Assembly: GCA_964543795.1 (NCBI GenBank)
Contig: CAZIZN010000004.1
Coordinates: 1 to 64,000 of the forward strand
DNA: 64,000 nt
Reading direction: 5' to 3'
DNA from: JACKIC01 sp964543795
GTDB lineage: Bacteria; Planctomycetota; UBA1135; UBA2386
A program made the position numbers and the translations under genes. Position 1 is the first letter of the stretch, and each line of letters opens with the position of its first letter. Positions 53,793 through 62,716 of the stretch are shown in pieces. The notes below the pieces were generated by a model that did no database searches, was not told the DNA's origin, and was given only the letters and a program-made list of their open reading frames with translations.

Positions 53793-55460
53793 TCATCTAC
53801 GATCTTGCGGCGCCCGTACCCCATATGGTCCCGCTATGTCATGCAATCCCCGATCAGCCTCCACCCACTTCCCTTCCACCTCCATGAGTCTGCGCCACGC
53901 CATCCTGTAACGCAAGCCCTTCGGAGCACATACGGTCCAGCCTGCGAGCGGATCACCGGGTGTCGCGCGGCGTGAATCCATGTCGATCCAACGATTCTCA
54001 TCGCCATCGATTGCTGCCTGCATAGTCACCATCAAACACTCGTTGCCGGCAAGCTGCTGCACCAGATGACGGGGCACGACCTGAAACCTCGGGCCACCCT
54101 CATCACCCTTCAACCATCGCACCTCGCCATCCGCAGACACAACCGCAGCGGAGCCATCATCCCAGAACAGGATTGCCTGCCTTTCCGCAGGCAGACTCAA
54201 CAGGACGACCCCTTCCTGAACTCGCACCTGCCGCGCCTCGAATGCCGATGACCCCGCAACAGACAAACGCGACCAGCCTTCATCGCCAGATCGATACCAA
54301 GCGCTGACCAATCTACGATCGCCCGAGGCAAAGGACAAGCCGGCTCGACCCTGACCCTTGATGAAATCGACTCGCAGGTCCTCCGACTCCTCGCCGACAT
54401 CTACGATCCGTTCGAAGAACTCGCCGGCTGCCGAGCAGTATTCGACCTTCACGACACCCGAGGGACCGAGCCGCTCTCTGGTCACGAATCCTTCCCCTTT
54501 GTACATCGGGAACCTCATCCAACTCACACGGTCGCCTCTTCGCACGAAGGCCATACCGTCTTCCTCCGCAGCATCACCGGCGTCGCCGATCAGTTTGACC
54601 CACAATCCACGGCGCACCTCACCAACGATCTCGTGAGCGGACGGAACAACCGCGCGCGGCGTTGCGACCCTCAGGTCGTAGCCAGCAGACCATGGGCTTA
54701 TGACAACATGACACCCCAGAGGAGCCTCATAGCGCACCTTGTCGCCTGCTTTGAGTCCCATGAACTTCATGGAACAGAGAGTCACGATACGTTCGCCGGT
54801 CACCACGATGTCATGCATGACCAACTTCGAGATTGTCTCCGACCGCTCTGGGAAACGATGGTCCCAAGGCTCCATATTACAGTCCCATGCCAAGTCGGTG
54901 ACTCGAAGCGGTGAGCCCAGGACAATCTCACACTCCCCCATGGGCGGAAGCCACAGCAAGGGAGGCCCGTCATCGAATGCCTCACGCCGCAGCTTGAACG
55001 CGATCTGACAATGCGGCGCGATCCAGAAGACGACGCTGACAAGCGCCCCATGCAGGCCGCCGGAAACCGACCAGGACCCATCCTCACCAGTGATCGACGT
55101 CGGCTGCGACGATGTCGATGGCACCGCGTCGCCCTGAACGATGGCGTACGGGCAACATTTGGTATATGGTGTGCCATCGGCGCACAAGAGCAACCCGCGC
55201 CACTGGCCAGTCAAGCCAATGGTGGGTGCTTGACGATCGACTCTTTTTGGTGGCTCATCGCCGAATGAGGATCCGTCGTCCAAACTCCCTGAACCTTGGT
55301 TGTTACGACGGTGTTCGGTCAGTTGCGACGGCGCCTCCGACACGGTCCTTGCATCTATGACAATGTATAGAGCGAGGGCACACGCGGCGGCGATGATCGC
55401 GATGGCGCTGGACCTGGTCCGCTGCATCGCCCGCCGCCGCGTGAAGCCTGCTTCGCGCAT
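53793..55460 (-). CDS. Membrane-anchored extracytoplasmic protein of unknown function
   Basis: The 555-residue product starts MREAGFTRRRAMQRTRSS and has one N-terminal anchor (AIAIIAAACALALYIVIDA). A large beta-rich extracellular part has scattered cysteines (LLCADGTPYTKCCPY, MGECEIVLG) and no recognisable enzyme motif. Its base composition is less GC-rich than the chromosomal genes. It begins 2 bp after the stop of the small secreted gene, forming an operon. It is a candidate target or partner of the convergent sigma factor, by proximity only. The N-terminal 22 residues of the open frame were left out because Met at 55460 places the anchor better. Confidence 0.65.
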   Translation of the reverse strand: MREAGFTRRRAMQRTRSSAIAIIAAACALALYIVIDARTVSEAPSQLTEHRRNNQGSGSLDDGSSFGDEPPKRVDRQAPTIGLTGQWRGLLLCADGTPYTKCCPYAIVQGDAVPSTSSQPTSITGEDGSWSVSGGLHGALVSVVFWIAPHCQIAFKLRREAFDDGPPLLWLPPMGECEIVLGSPLRVTDLAWDCNMEPWDHRFPERSETISKLVMHDIVVTGERIVTLCSMKFMGLKAGDKVRYEAPLGCHVVISPWSAGYDLRVATPRAVVPSAHEIVGEVRRGLWVKLIGDAGDAAEEDGMAFVRRGDRVSWMRFPMYKGEGFVTRERLGPSGVVKVEYCSAAGEFFERIVDVGEESEDLRVDFIKGQGRAGLSFASGDRRLVSAWYRSGDEGWSRLSVAGSSAFEARQVRVQEGVVLLSLPAERQAILFWDDGSAAVVSADGEVRWLKGDEGGPRFQVVPRHLVQQLAGNECLMVTMQAAIDGDENRWIDMDSRRATPGDPLAGWTVCAPKGLRYRMAWRRLMEVEGKWVEADRGLHDIAGPYGVRAPQDRR

Positions 55461-55462
55461 AC

Positions 55463-55819
55463 CTACTGGAGGTCCCAGTTCGGCGAGTTGTGGAGTTCCC
55501 CGTCGTGGGCGCCACTGGTTGCACACTGACCGCTCACCTCCACCTCGTCATCTTTGTCTATCGTCACTATGAAGTTGATGGTGACGCGACTTCCATCGAT
55601 CGTCTTGGTGTAGTGAGTGCCTTCCGTTTGCAAGGCTCCGTTGAGCTTGACTACCACGTTGCTGATTTGCCCACCGTTCGAGGATACGGTGATCGTACCT
55701 GGGCCATCGACCTTCGCCACAGCCGTGGCCGAATAGGTGCCGGGACTCTCGGCCGAAGCATCACGGCCGAAGCCTACGACGGCTAGCACGAAGAGCATCA
55801 GGATGAGCACGCGCTGCAT
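55463..55819 (-). CDS. Small secreted beta-rich protein
   Basis: The 118-residue product has a signal peptide (MQRVLILMLFVLAVVGFGRD then ASA-ES). A single beta-sandwich-like domain follows (GTITVSSNGGQISNVVVKLNG, GSRVTINFIVTIDKDDEVEV). An AAGGA sits 6 bases before the ATG at 55819, favouring this start over one two codons earlier. It heads a two-gene operon with the membrane-anchored protein. Function unknown. Confidence 0.65.
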   Translation of the reverse strand: MQRVLILMLFVLAVVGFGRDASAESPGTYSATAVAKVDGPGTITVSSNGGQISNVVVKLNGALQTEGTHYTKTIDGSRVTINFIVTIDKDDEVEVSGQCATSGAHDGELHNSPNWDLQ

Positions 55820-55970
55820 GAGCATTCCTTCTCGAAGTCGTCCCAGGGGCCATCCTCGCATGAGGGCTGCGCCTCCGGGGGGGCTCGACTTCGCACGAGC
55901 CCACCCCGTGGTATAGACGTCGAGAACCGACAAGAAGAGGGAACAGATCTTAACGGGCGCTACGGCCGGT

Positions 55971-56392
55971 TGGCGGAGGTCTCCGGGAGTACGGTGTGAC
56001 TGGGTCTACTGCACGGTCAACGTCAAGCCGTTGCTCGCCACGAACCCGGCAGCATTGGCCGGCGGATCGACGACGATCCACTGCGCGTGCACGTCGAGGC
56101 CACGCAGGCCCGGCGCGAACGGCAGGCTCCAGATCGCGCGCGAGCAGCCGCGCGCATCGGTCCCCAGCACGCGCGTCGCGACGGGATCGACGAGGAACCA
56201 GCACGGCGCGGCCAGGCCGACCGCGGCGAACGGCAGCGGCAGCGGCCCCGCCGCCGACGCGTCGCGGTCGAAGCCGAACACCAGGAACGCGGGCCGCGTC
56301 GGTGCGGCGCCGTAGAGGTCGATCGACACACGGCCGCCGAGCGCCGCGAAACCGGTCGCACCGATCTCCGGCCGCACGCCGCTGCTGCCGGG
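55971..56392. repeat. 422-bp direct duplication, copy B
   Basis: This is the copy that forms the 3' end of the intact CHRD-protein gene plus about 35 bp beyond its stop. It matches 52570-52991. Confidence 0.9.
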
Positions 56393-57550
56393 GCAGTTCG
56401 GCCCGAACGTCGTCGGCAGCACAGCGGGCAGCAGTTGGCCACGGATCTCGCCGCCCGGGAACATCGCGGTGTGCACGTTGACGTACCACATGCCGCCGCG
56501 CAGTTGCGTGAGGTTCGCGGCGGTCGGCGTGAACGTCGCGGTGTAGACGCCGCCGGACAGGTTGAGCGGCACGACGATGGGGCCGTTGACGCCGATGGCA
56601 CCCAGGTGGATGTGGGCCGCGACCGGCGGGCCGCTGAGGCCGGTGAACGGCACGACGACCGACGCGATCCCCTGCGCGTCGATCACGAGCGAAGCGCCGC
56701 CGACGCCGGCGCTCGGATTGGGCGGCACTTCGCTCGCGCCATCGAGCACGGCGGTGAAGTGCGAACCCTGGTCGCGCAGCAGCTGGGCGCGGATCTCGCC
56801 GCCGGGGAACGCGACCGTGTGCACGTTGACGAACATGCCGTCGGCGAGCAGGGTGGCGATCTGCGCTGCCGTGAGGCGCGGCGACACGCCGCAGTAGCTG
56901 CCGGGCAGGCCGTCGAGCCCGAAGACGATCGGACCGGGGACACCGACCGGGCCGGCGTGCACGTGCGCCACCGTGACGTTCGTGAGTCCGCTGGTCTCGA
57001 CCGTGTAGAGCAGCCGCTGCGCGGGCTCGTGCAGGAACGCCGTGACGATGCCGGTCGCGGTGCTCGCGTTCGGCGGCACTTCCTGGGCGCCGGTCAGCAC
57101 GCCCGTGAACCGCGTGGTCGTCGCGGCCACGACCTGGCCGCGGATCTCGCCGCCCGGGAACGCCGCCGTGTGCACATTGATGTAGGTGCCGGCAGTCTTG
57201 AGCGCCGCCACCTCTGCGGGCGTGAGCACGCCAGCGCCAGTGAACGCCGCCGGCCCGGACGCGCCGAGCGGCACGATCACGGGACCGTTCGCGCCGACCC
57301 CGGCGAGGTGCAGGTGCGCGGCGGTCGGAGCGCCGCTGAGGCCGAACCAGTCGGTGAAGATGCGGACCGTGTTGGCGGGCTCTTCGAGGCGGACGACGCC
57401 GTAGCCGCCGCCGGTCGAGGCATTGGGCGGCACCTCCTGGGCGCCGTCGAGCGAGGCGGCGAAGTAGGTGACCTGGGCGGCTAGACCGGGGACGAGCAGG
57501 GCGAGCGCGAAGGTGTGAGCGAGGGTGCGCACGAGTGGGATGCAGGGCAT
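56006..57550 (-). CDS. Secreted CHRD-domain protein with C-terminal planctomycete domain
   Basis: The 514-residue protein has a signal peptide (FALALLVPGLAAQ) and three CHRD domains. Each shows A-L-D/T-G-AQEVPPN or SEVPPN at its start, AAHLHL/AHVHAG/AAHIHLG in the middle and NVHTxxFPGGEIRGQ at its end. The last ~135 residues are the C-terminal domain starting FGPNCPGSSGVRPE and ending SNGLTLTVQ. CHRD domains occur in extracellular proteins of unknown biochemical role. The last third is duplicated at 52605. High GC sets it apart from the adjacent sigma module. Confidence 0.85.
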   Translation of the reverse strand: MPCIPLVRTLAHTFALALLVPGLAAQVTYFAASLDGAQEVPPNASTGGGYGVVRLEEPANTVRIFTDWFGLSGAPTAAHLHLAGVGANGPVIVPLGASGPAAFTGAGVLTPAEVAALKTAGTYINVHTAAFPGGEIRGQVVAATTTRFTGVLTGAQEVPPNASTATGIVTAFLHEPAQRLLYTVETSGLTNVTVAHVHAGPVGVPGPIVFGLDGLPGSYCGVSPRLTAAQIATLLADGMFVNVHTVAFPGGEIRAQLLRDQGSHFTAVLDGASEVPPNPSAGVGGASLVIDAQGIASVVVPFTGLSGPPVAAHIHLGAIGVNGPIVVPLNLSGGVYTATFTPTAANLTQLRGGMWYVNVHTAMFPGGEIRGQLLPAVLPTTFGPNCPGSSGVRPEIGATGFAALGGRVSIDLYGAAPTRPAFLVFGFDRDASAAGPLPLPFAAVGLAAPCWFLVDPVATRVLGTDARGCSRAIWSLPFAPGLRGLDVHAQWIVVDPPANAAGFVASNGLTLTVQ

Positions 57551-58273
57551 GGCGAAGCCTGGGCAAGGGAAGGGCGCGCTGCCGGGGGCGAGCCGCGCGC
57601 GCCGGGGCCACGAACCGGGGAGGGTAGTGTGCGCTGGCACGGGCGGGTCAGTCCCCCCCCTCACCTTGCGCGCGGGTGGGTTCGGTCGGCGGGGCGGGCG
57701 CGTGATGCGCGATGCGTGATGCGCGACGAAGCTCCGCCAGCACTTCCGTCACGCCCCGCCGCTGCAAGGCGGCGTGGGCCCGGCACCTGCGGTCCGTGGT
57801 TCGGTCAGTCGAGTTGCGTGGCGGTTGCGGGTTGCCGTGGCGGGTTGCGGTGGCGGGGCCGTGCACCGACGCCGCCGTGCGGCGCGCTTCCGCGGCACTC
57901 CCGGCGACCTGAACTCGGTGCCGTTCCTGCGGGCGCCGCACGCGCGCCCCCTGCGCCCCTCTCCGCAAAGCGATGCTTCGTGTGCTGGTGATGATCAGGG
58001 TGGCGCAGTGCCCGCGCTGCGACGCAGCGTTGTCCTGCCTGCCGCCGCGAGGACGATCATGGTCGCTCGGAATGCCGAGGTCAGCGAATCCATCGACGTG
58101 ACCCGCGTCGGTCGCGACCTCGGAGTTACGTCGTTCGGCTCAGCGACGTGCCGGTGACGGATGTTGGTCGGTACGTGCCGGTTGCAGGATCGAACCGAGG
58201 CAGTACGCTGCGGCAACAGGCCCTTGCAAAGAGTCGGCACTTCTCACGAACACAAGTTGGACGGGCAAGCGTC
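57551..58273. other. 723-bp stretch without a supported gene
   Basis: It holds the upstream region of the CHRD gene and a GTGATGCGCGATGCG-type short repeat near 57701-57725. A hairpin (GTGCCG near 58180 with CGGCAC near 58235) is followed by GTTGGAC (58256-58262), which could be a degenerate attC core for the next gene. Frames here are inconsistent, and none is called. Confidence 0.4.
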
Positions 58274-58495
58274 ATGCAAGTCACGCTCAGTCTCAGAGAT
58301 GCTGAGGTTGAGGCGCTTGTCTTTGCCCTGCGACAGCTTGTGGTTCGGGACCGGACTGGCGAGCTAGGCGTCATGCATGGATCAGACCGGTTCGTGAGCA
58401 CCGGGGTGGTCTTGAAGCGACCTGATCGGGACGCTCTGGATCGCGCAGCTCAGAAGCTGGGCCTTGCCACAGGACTTGCTCTCTTCTCCAGGTGA
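58274..58495 (+). CDS. Small cassette protein of unknown function
   Basis: The 73-residue product begins MQVTLSLRDAEVEALVFALR and contains VSTGVVLKRPDRDALDRAAQ, an amphipathic helical protein without cysteines. It begins 11 bp after a GTTGGAC core and ends 7 bp before an attC-like site, so it fits a cassette. No family is recognised. Confidence 0.5.
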   Translation: MQVTLSLRDAEVEALVFALRQLVVRDRTGELGVMHGSDRFVSTGVVLKRPDRDALDRAAQKLGLATGLALFSR

Positions 58496-58502
58496 TAATG
58501 CC

Positions 58503-58570
58503 GTCCAACTCGATGCTGGATCCGGCGAGCGTCCAGAGGCGCTCGCGGCTACGCATCACAGACGCTGGAT
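58503..58570 (+). other. attC-like site (degenerate R')
   Basis: R'' GTCCAAC (58503-58509) and R' GCTGGAT (58564-58570, one base off GTTRRRY) enclose GATGC/GCATC and a perfect inner GCGAGCG/CGCTCGC stem. Confidence 0.5.
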
Positions 58571-58576
58571 GGACGG

Positions 58577-59011
58577 TTGCCGTTGACCCAGACCCACGTG
58601 TTCCTCGGAGTCTTCGAGTTCGCCGACGACCTCGACGCCGTAACCGCCATCATGGGTGTTAGTCCAACGGAGGCTTGGCTGCGCGGGGATGGCGCACCAC
58701 CTCACCCTCCTGCGAGGCGGACTCACAGTCGGTGGTCTCTGCACAGTGGGTTGCCGACAAGTGCGTCATTCGAGGATCAGTTGGGCGCGCTTCTCGACAG
58801 GCTTGAAGCGATCGGAGATCAAGTGCGGGAGGTTGCTTCGCGATTCACAGCAGTAGTCTGGGCGGCCATTTACACACCGGAGCCGAATCCTGCTCTGTCC
58901 CTCTCGGCTGCGGCCGCAAGGCGGCTTGGTGCACTCGGCCTCGGAATCGACTTCGACATCTACTGTCGTCCCGAGGAGGGCGAGTGCCCAGAGAATCCGC
59001 CATCCAACTAG
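58577..59011 (+). CDS. DUF4279-like cassette protein
   Basis: The 144-residue protein has the DUF4279 pattern: FEFADDLDAVTAIMGVSPTEAWLRGD near the N-terminus, RTHSRWSLHSGLP, SFEDQLGALLDRLEAI, and TPEPNPALSLSAAAARRLGALGLGIDFDIY. DUF4279 proteins are small orphan cytosolic proteins. The start is uncertain: TTG at 58577 or 58583, or GTG at 58598. The stop lies inside the following attC-like site. Confidence 0.75.
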   Translation: MPLTQTHVFLGVFEFADDLDAVTAIMGVSPTEAWLRGDGAPPHPPARRTHSRWSLHSGLPTSASFEDQLGALLDRLEAIGDQVREVASRFTAVVWAAIYTPEPNPALSLSAAAARRLGALGLGIDFDIYCRPEEGECPENPPSN

Positions 59012-59066
59012 GCCGTGCAGCCGATGCGCCGCAGCGGCGCGCGGCTGCTGGCCACAGACGTTGGGC
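59002..59066 (+). other. attC-like recombination site (best match)
   Basis: R'' ATCCAAC (59002-59008) and R' GTTGGGC (59060-59066) both fit the RYYYAAC/GTTRRRY consensus. They enclose GCAGCCG/CGGCTGC and GCGC pairings. At 65 bp it has the classic short attC size. Confidence 0.7.
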
Positions 59067-59077
59067 ATGCCAGTCCC

Positions 59078-59374
59078 ATGAGTAATCCGCGAGGACGACG
59101 ACGCTGGCTCTTCAGCCTCGTCCTCGTCCTTCTGGTTCCCGCGTCAGCGGTCCTGGTGCTGCGCTTCTTGGGGAGGCCGCCATCTGTCGGTGCGCCGGTC
59201 GATCAGGTCATCGAGGATTACGGGCATCCTTACTACGACTCGAGGGTCGACGAGGGCGATGGGCCAAGTCGCTACACCTTGCTCTTCCGTGCTGACAACG
59301 CGTTGGCGCCGCGTGCCTTCTACGTTCGCGTTGAGGATGGCAAGGTGGCCGAGAGCTGGTCCTGGTCAAAGTGA
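59078..59374 (+). CDS. Small anchored protein, BamE/SmpA-like fold possible
   Basis: The 98-residue product has a signal-anchor (RRWLFSLVLVLLVPASAVLVL). A domain reading GAPVDQVIEDYGHPYYDSR ... YTLLFRADN ... FYVRVEDGKVAESWSWS follows, echoing the turn and beta pattern of SmpA/OmlA-like domains. It starts 11 bp after an attC core. The fold is a guess from the pattern. Confidence 0.55.
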   Translation: MSNPRGRRRWLFSLVLVLLVPASAVLVLRFLGRPPSVGAPVDQVIEDYGHPYYDSRVDEGDGPSRYTLLFRADNALAPRAFYVRVEDGKVAESWSWSK

Positions 59375-59378
59375 CGCT

Positions 59379-59470
59379 GCCCAGCCCAAGCAAGCGACGA
59401 GCGGCGCGCTGAAGCAACCGAGGTTGCAACCAACCGTGCCGCTCGCGCCTGATGGGCAAAGACGTTGGCT
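59379..59470 (+). other. attC-like recombination site
   Basis: R''-like GCCCAGC (59379-59385) and R' GTTGGCT (59464-59470) enclose a long stem GAGCGGC/GCCGCTC and an inner GCAACC/GGTTGC hairpin. It shares CTGATGGGCAAAGACGTTGG with the next two sites. Confidence 0.6.
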
Positions 59471-59710
59471 GGGGCGGCGGGCGGCGGGTCGGCAACCTGC
59501 GATGCGGGGCGAAGCTGCGTCACCACGCCGACGCCGGAGCATCCGGCACGAGCCCCCTGCGGACCCTCGCTCCTGCGTGCCGCTCCCCGGCGCGAAGCTG
59601 GTCCTGGAAGCTTGAACACATTCTCGAACGACGACTGGCGACTTGACCGGCTTGGCCCTCTCATGGAAGCGCCAGCGACCTTGGGACGGCCAGCGCTGAA
59701 CCCATCGACG

Positions 59711-60238
59711 ATGAACACGTTTGCTTCGAGGATGCTACGTCTTTCGCTGTGCGTTCTTGCATCTCTCGGGGGCTGTAGCAGTGAATCCCTTCCAAACCGA
59801 GCCCCGACTCCGGATGACTTGCTGAGCCTCGGTTGGAAGATGGGGCCTCCCGGAGCAGAATCGGAGCCGTGCATCTACTCGATCAGGGTCAAGGCGATGG
59901 ACCTAGATCTCGAGCTCGATGGGTTGTCTGGCACGGACATCTGGGTGTCACCCGACGGAGTCGAGGCACCCTGCTTCTGGGAGGAGGTTCAGTCGATGAC
60001 CTGCCACCGTTGCCCGGGACAATCGATGAGTGCCCAGACTGTGATCCGGCAGCCCATCGTTGCTGGAACTCGGCAAGAGGACGCGAGCTTCATCGAGATC
60101 AACGCCAACTACTCGTCGCACTCCGGCAACTCCGTTGCGTGGCGGCACACTGCACACATTGACCTGTCACGCCCCCAATCCGTGACAGGAAACGGGTTCA
60201 CGGCTACTGTGGACAGGCGTCCCAACAAGCCCAAGTAA
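59711..60238 (+). CDS. Cassette lipoprotein of unknown function
   Basis: The 175-residue product has a lipoprotein signal (LCVLASLGGC). The mature domain has four cysteines (SEPCIYSI, EAPCFWEE, MTCHRCPGQ) and an alternating beta pattern toward the C-terminus. About 240 bp of leader without a clear gene separates it from the previous attC-like site. The stop falls inside the next attC-like site, a common cassette feature. No family is recognised. Confidence 0.6.
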   Translation: MNTFASRMLRLSLCVLASLGGCSSESLPNRAPTPDDLLSLGWKMGPPGAESEPCIYSIRVKAMDLDLELDGLSGTDIWVSPDGVEAPCFWEEVQSMTCHRCPGQSMSAQTVIRQPIVAGTRQEDASFIEINANYSSHSGNSVAWRHTAHIDLSRPQSVTGNGFTATVDRRPNKPK

Positions 60239-60289
60239 CCGACGGGCGGCCCAAGCAGCGCCGGCGGCTGATGGGCAAGGACGTTGGGG
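60220..60289 (+). other. attC-like recombination site
   Basis: TCCCAAC (60220-60226) or GCCCAAG (60229-60235) serves as R'', and GTTGGGG (60283-60289) as R'. The stem pairs GCCC/GGGC, CAGC/GCTG and GCC/GGC at 60249-60276. CTGATGGGCAAGGACGTTGG is shared with neighbouring sites. Confidence 0.6.
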
Positions 60290-60307
60290 TGGCATGCGGT
60301 TTCATCC

Positions 60308-60511
60308 ATGACTCAGAAGGAGCTTCGCTGTCCCTCATGCAAGTCCACCATGTGTTCGAGGGATTGGCCCAGCGTGTTCTGGTTCCTTCTCGGTTGGGCT
60401 CTCCCACCGGTCAGCTGGCTCGTGTTCTTGCTCAACAAGAACCGATGGTGCCTCAACTGCGGGGTCCGCTTCCGGAGCGACGCTCCGGGCCCGTTCCGGG
60501 ACGAGACGTAG
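60308..60511 (+). CDS. Small zinc-ribbon membrane protein
   Basis: The 67-residue product has a CPSC knuckle near its N-terminus (ELRCPSCKSTMC), one helix (VFWFLLGWALPPVSWLVFLL) and a second knuckle (WCLNCGVRF), so two CxxC pairs could bind one zinc. It sits between two attC-like sites as a single-gene cassette. Function unknown. Confidence 0.65.
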   Translation: MTQKELRCPSCKSTMCSRDWPSVFWFLLGWALPPVSWLVFLLNKNRWCLNCGVRFRSDAPGPFRDET

Positions 60512-60534
60512 GCCGATGCGCATGGCATGATGTC

Positions 60535-60598
60535 TCCCAGCTAGCCCCAGCAGCCGACGGCGCTTCGCGACGCGGCTGATGGGCAAGAGACGTTGGGC
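60535..60598 (+). other. attC-like recombination site
   Basis: R''-like TCCCAGC (60535-60541) and R' GTTGGGC (60592-60598) enclose GCAGCCG/CGGCTG and GCCC/GGGC pairings with a CTTCG apex. It again carries CTGATGGGCAAGAGACGTTGGG. Confidence 0.65.
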
Positions 60599-60620
60599 AG
60601 GCACCTGAGGATCTGAGCTC

Positions 60621-61136
60621 GTGTGGCGAGTCTTGCGAAAGCTACTGGCGTTTCCTCGGCGTTCCGGGGCGAGGGGCCGACAACGAGCTCCTGTCGTGCG
60701 ACGAGGCGCGGAGTTGACGATCGAGTTCGGTGATCCGAGAGATCCCTTCCTCTGCGCGTGCTGCGGCGAGTCGAGCCACTGTCTTGTGCGTTACGTGTGC
60801 AAGGCTGGGGTCGCATATGCCATCTACTACGCCGGCTACAATGATCGCCATGCCGAGCGGGTGGTGCTTGTCGCACTCAGCATCGGTGACTGGAGCGATG
60901 GAGCCATTCCCACGCAGCGGGTGACGTTCGCGCTGGAGCTGCGTTCTGGTGCGACAGAGTACGAGGTCGAGATCCTGGACGCGGCAAGATCGCCTTGGAA
61001 CCATGTCACGCTGATCGGCTCAACCTTGGACCGTGCGGAGGCACTGCAACACCCACTCCTTCACGAGGCGTATCGGATCACGGACAAGATCCTTGCTGAT
61101 GATCGGGTCTTGCGAGACTACCTCGATGGTTCCTAG
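60621..61136 (+). CDS. Cassette protein with CxxC-type motif, unknown function
   Basis: The 171-residue protein has a basic N-terminus and then CACCGESSHCLVRYVCKAGVAYAIYYAGY, followed by VVLVALSIGDW and TFALELRSGATEYEVEILDA. The cysteine cluster plus the SIGDW stretch recalls small immunity-type proteins, without a firm family. The start is a GTG at 60621. It starts 22 bp after an attC core, and a lone R'' core (GCCCAAC, 61144-61150) follows its stop. Confidence 0.6.
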   Translation: MWRVLRKLLAFPRRSGARGRQRAPVVRRGAELTIEFGDPRDPFLCACCGESSHCLVRYVCKAGVAYAIYYAGYNDRHAERVVLVALSIGDWSDGAIPTQRVTFALELRSGATEYEVEILDAARSPWNHVTLIGSTLDRAEALQHPLLHEAYRITDKILADDRVLRDYLDGS

Positions 61137-61143
61137 TCTTGCT

Positions 61144-61150
61144 GCCCAAC
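61144..61150 (+). other. Orphan attC R'' core (truncated site)
   Basis: GCCCAAC follows the last cassette gene by 7 bp. No matching hairpin or R' follows, suggesting the array's end was deleted or broken by later rearrangement. Confidence 0.4.
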
Positions 61151-61168
61151 ACTCATAAGGCCCCCTGA

Positions 61169-61267
61169 GTCAAGAGAGAAGAGAGCGCCTACCAGGTCAC
61201 CGTTGCGAGTGACTTGGTGTACATGGTCGCGAAGGACAACAACGGAGGCGAGGGCGTCGGCCCGTAG
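61169..61267 (+). pseudogene. 3' fragment of a gene of unknown function
   Basis: A 32-codon frame without a start codon ends YQVTVASDLVYMVAKDNNGG and six more residues before TAG. Its regular residue pattern suggests the stub of a protein lost when the cassette array was truncated. The next 400 bp up to the transposase stop contain no gene I can support. Confidence 0.3.
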
Positions 61268-61675
61268 CTCTGACTCGGGTTTCAAGCTGGGCGCAGGAAG
61301 ACCCTGCACCAAACACTCATTGAGGCTCGCGGCGAGGTCCGGCCACTGGCGCTGGTTCGCCGTGCCGCTGCGAAGGCCAGCGGCGTCCTAGAAACTGATC
61401 GGTACCCGCGACGCATCCCGAACAAGACGAGGGCTCGCGACGTGAGTCGCGTCCAGTTGATGCGAGGATCGCGCGCGGGGCAGAGCTTCGAGCTGCCGCA
61501 CAGGCAGCCGGAAGGAGAAACGGAGGCGGACAGGCGTCGAATCAAGACCTTCAGGCTGCCGGGTGATGTCCGAGGGTCGCGCGTGCTCGAAGCACATGGT
61601 TCCAGCGACCCGAAGCGGTTCGGCCCTGAATGGCTCCAGTTGGACGATGGGCTCACCTGTTCGCCCCCAAGGCGG

Positions 61676-62716
61676 TCAGGCTGCGAGGAAGCGCTCGAGG
61701 TCGAACGGCTTCTTCCGCAGCAGCATGTAGTAGATGGTGCGGCCGAGCTTGTGCGTGAGCACACCCATGGCTTTGCCCTTGCCGTGCTTTCGGTTCAGGC
61801 GGTTGCGCAGCTTCTCGACGTCGCCGTGGCGCAGCATGAGAACTGCGGCTTCTGAGATCGCCCACTTCAGATGGGCGTTGCCGATCTTGCTGCCGCTCGT
61901 GCCACTGCGCTTACCGGCGGACTCGCGCGCGCAGCGGATCAGGCGAGCGTAGGAAGCGAAGTCCTGCACGGTCGGGAACCGCGCGATGTCGTGGACCTCG
62001 TAGAGGATCGACATCGCGAGCACCTTGCCGACGCCGGGAATGGAACGCAGCAGGTGGAAGCTCTCCGCGTCCTGTTCCTTGGTGGTGTTGGTCAGGTACA
62101 GCTCGAGCTCACGGATCACCGTGTCCAGGTGCGAGACCACGCTGAGGTCGACTTCGACGGTTCGCCGCACACACTCGTCGGTGAAGTGCTCGGCGACGCC
62201 CGCACGGTTGCTGCGCCACTGCAGGCTCGCGCCCGGCGTCGGCAGGTTGTTTTGATGGTGCGTGTTCTGGACGTGTGCCAGCAGGAAGCCACGCTCGCGA
62301 ACCAGGTAGAGCCGGCGGCGCAACAGGTCGCGCGTGGCCCGCATCGCGGCCGGGTAGACGTAGCTCACCGGCATGTTGCCGCCGCGCAGCAGGCTGGCGA
62401 TCTTGAAGGCGTCGATGCGGTCGTTCTTCGCCTTGGCGCCATGGATGGCGCGCATGTAGAGGGCGTGGCCGAGCACGAAGGCGATGCCCTCGGCGGCGCA
62501 GAAGTCGGACAGCCAGTACCAGCAGAACATGCACTCGGCGCTGACCACCAGGTCTTCGCGGTAGGGCTCGAGCAGCCGGCGCAGTTCGTCCGGGCGCGTC
62601 GGGATGTTCTTCTGCAGCAGCACGTTGCCGTGCTGGTCGACGACGCAAACGTACATCGTCCGGGCGTGAAGGTCGATGCCGCAGTAGTGCTTGTGCGGCT
62701 TCGTGTAGAATCGCAT
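61676..62716 (-). CDS. IS110-family transposase (DEDD)
   Basis: The 346-residue protein has the RuvC-like DEDD domain (CGIDLHARTMYVCVVDQHG, VVSAECMFCWYWL, AKNDRIDAFKIASLLRGG) and the C-terminal Transposase_20 domain (LLRSIPGVGKVLAMSIL, RCARESAGKRSGTSGSKIGN with the catalytic-type serine). AGGAGG lies 4 bases before the ATG at 62716. It appears intact. IS110 elements use a bridge RNA to choose targets, and IS1111-type relatives are known to insert at integron attC sites. The element's ends were not located. Confidence 0.93.
   Translation of the reverse strand: MRFYTKPHKHYCGIDLHARTMYVCVVDQHGNVLLQKNIPTRPDELRRLLEPYREDLVVSAECMFCWYWLSDFCAAEGIAFVLGHALYMRAIHGAKAKNDRIDAFKIASLLRGGNMPVSYVYPAAMRATRDLLRRRLYLVRERGFLLAHVQNTHHQNNLPTPGASLQWRSNRAGVAEHFTDECVRRTVEVDLSVVSHLDTVIRELELYLTNTTKEQDAESFHLLRSIPGVGKVLAMSILYEVHDIARFPTVQDFASYARLIRCARESAGKRSGTSGSKIGNAHLKWAISEAAVLMLRHGDVEKLRNRLNRKHGKGKAMGVLTHKLGRTIYYMLLRKKPFDLERFLAA

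Noticed and set aside
57774..58157. Open frame in the CHRD upstream region
   Set aside because: Arg/Ala-rich without a ribosome site or domain; overlaps several equally poor frames.
61282..61764. Frames on both strands between the last cassette and the transposase
   Set aside because: Neither has a credible start plus motif; one overlaps the transposase 3' end. Possible gene debris only.
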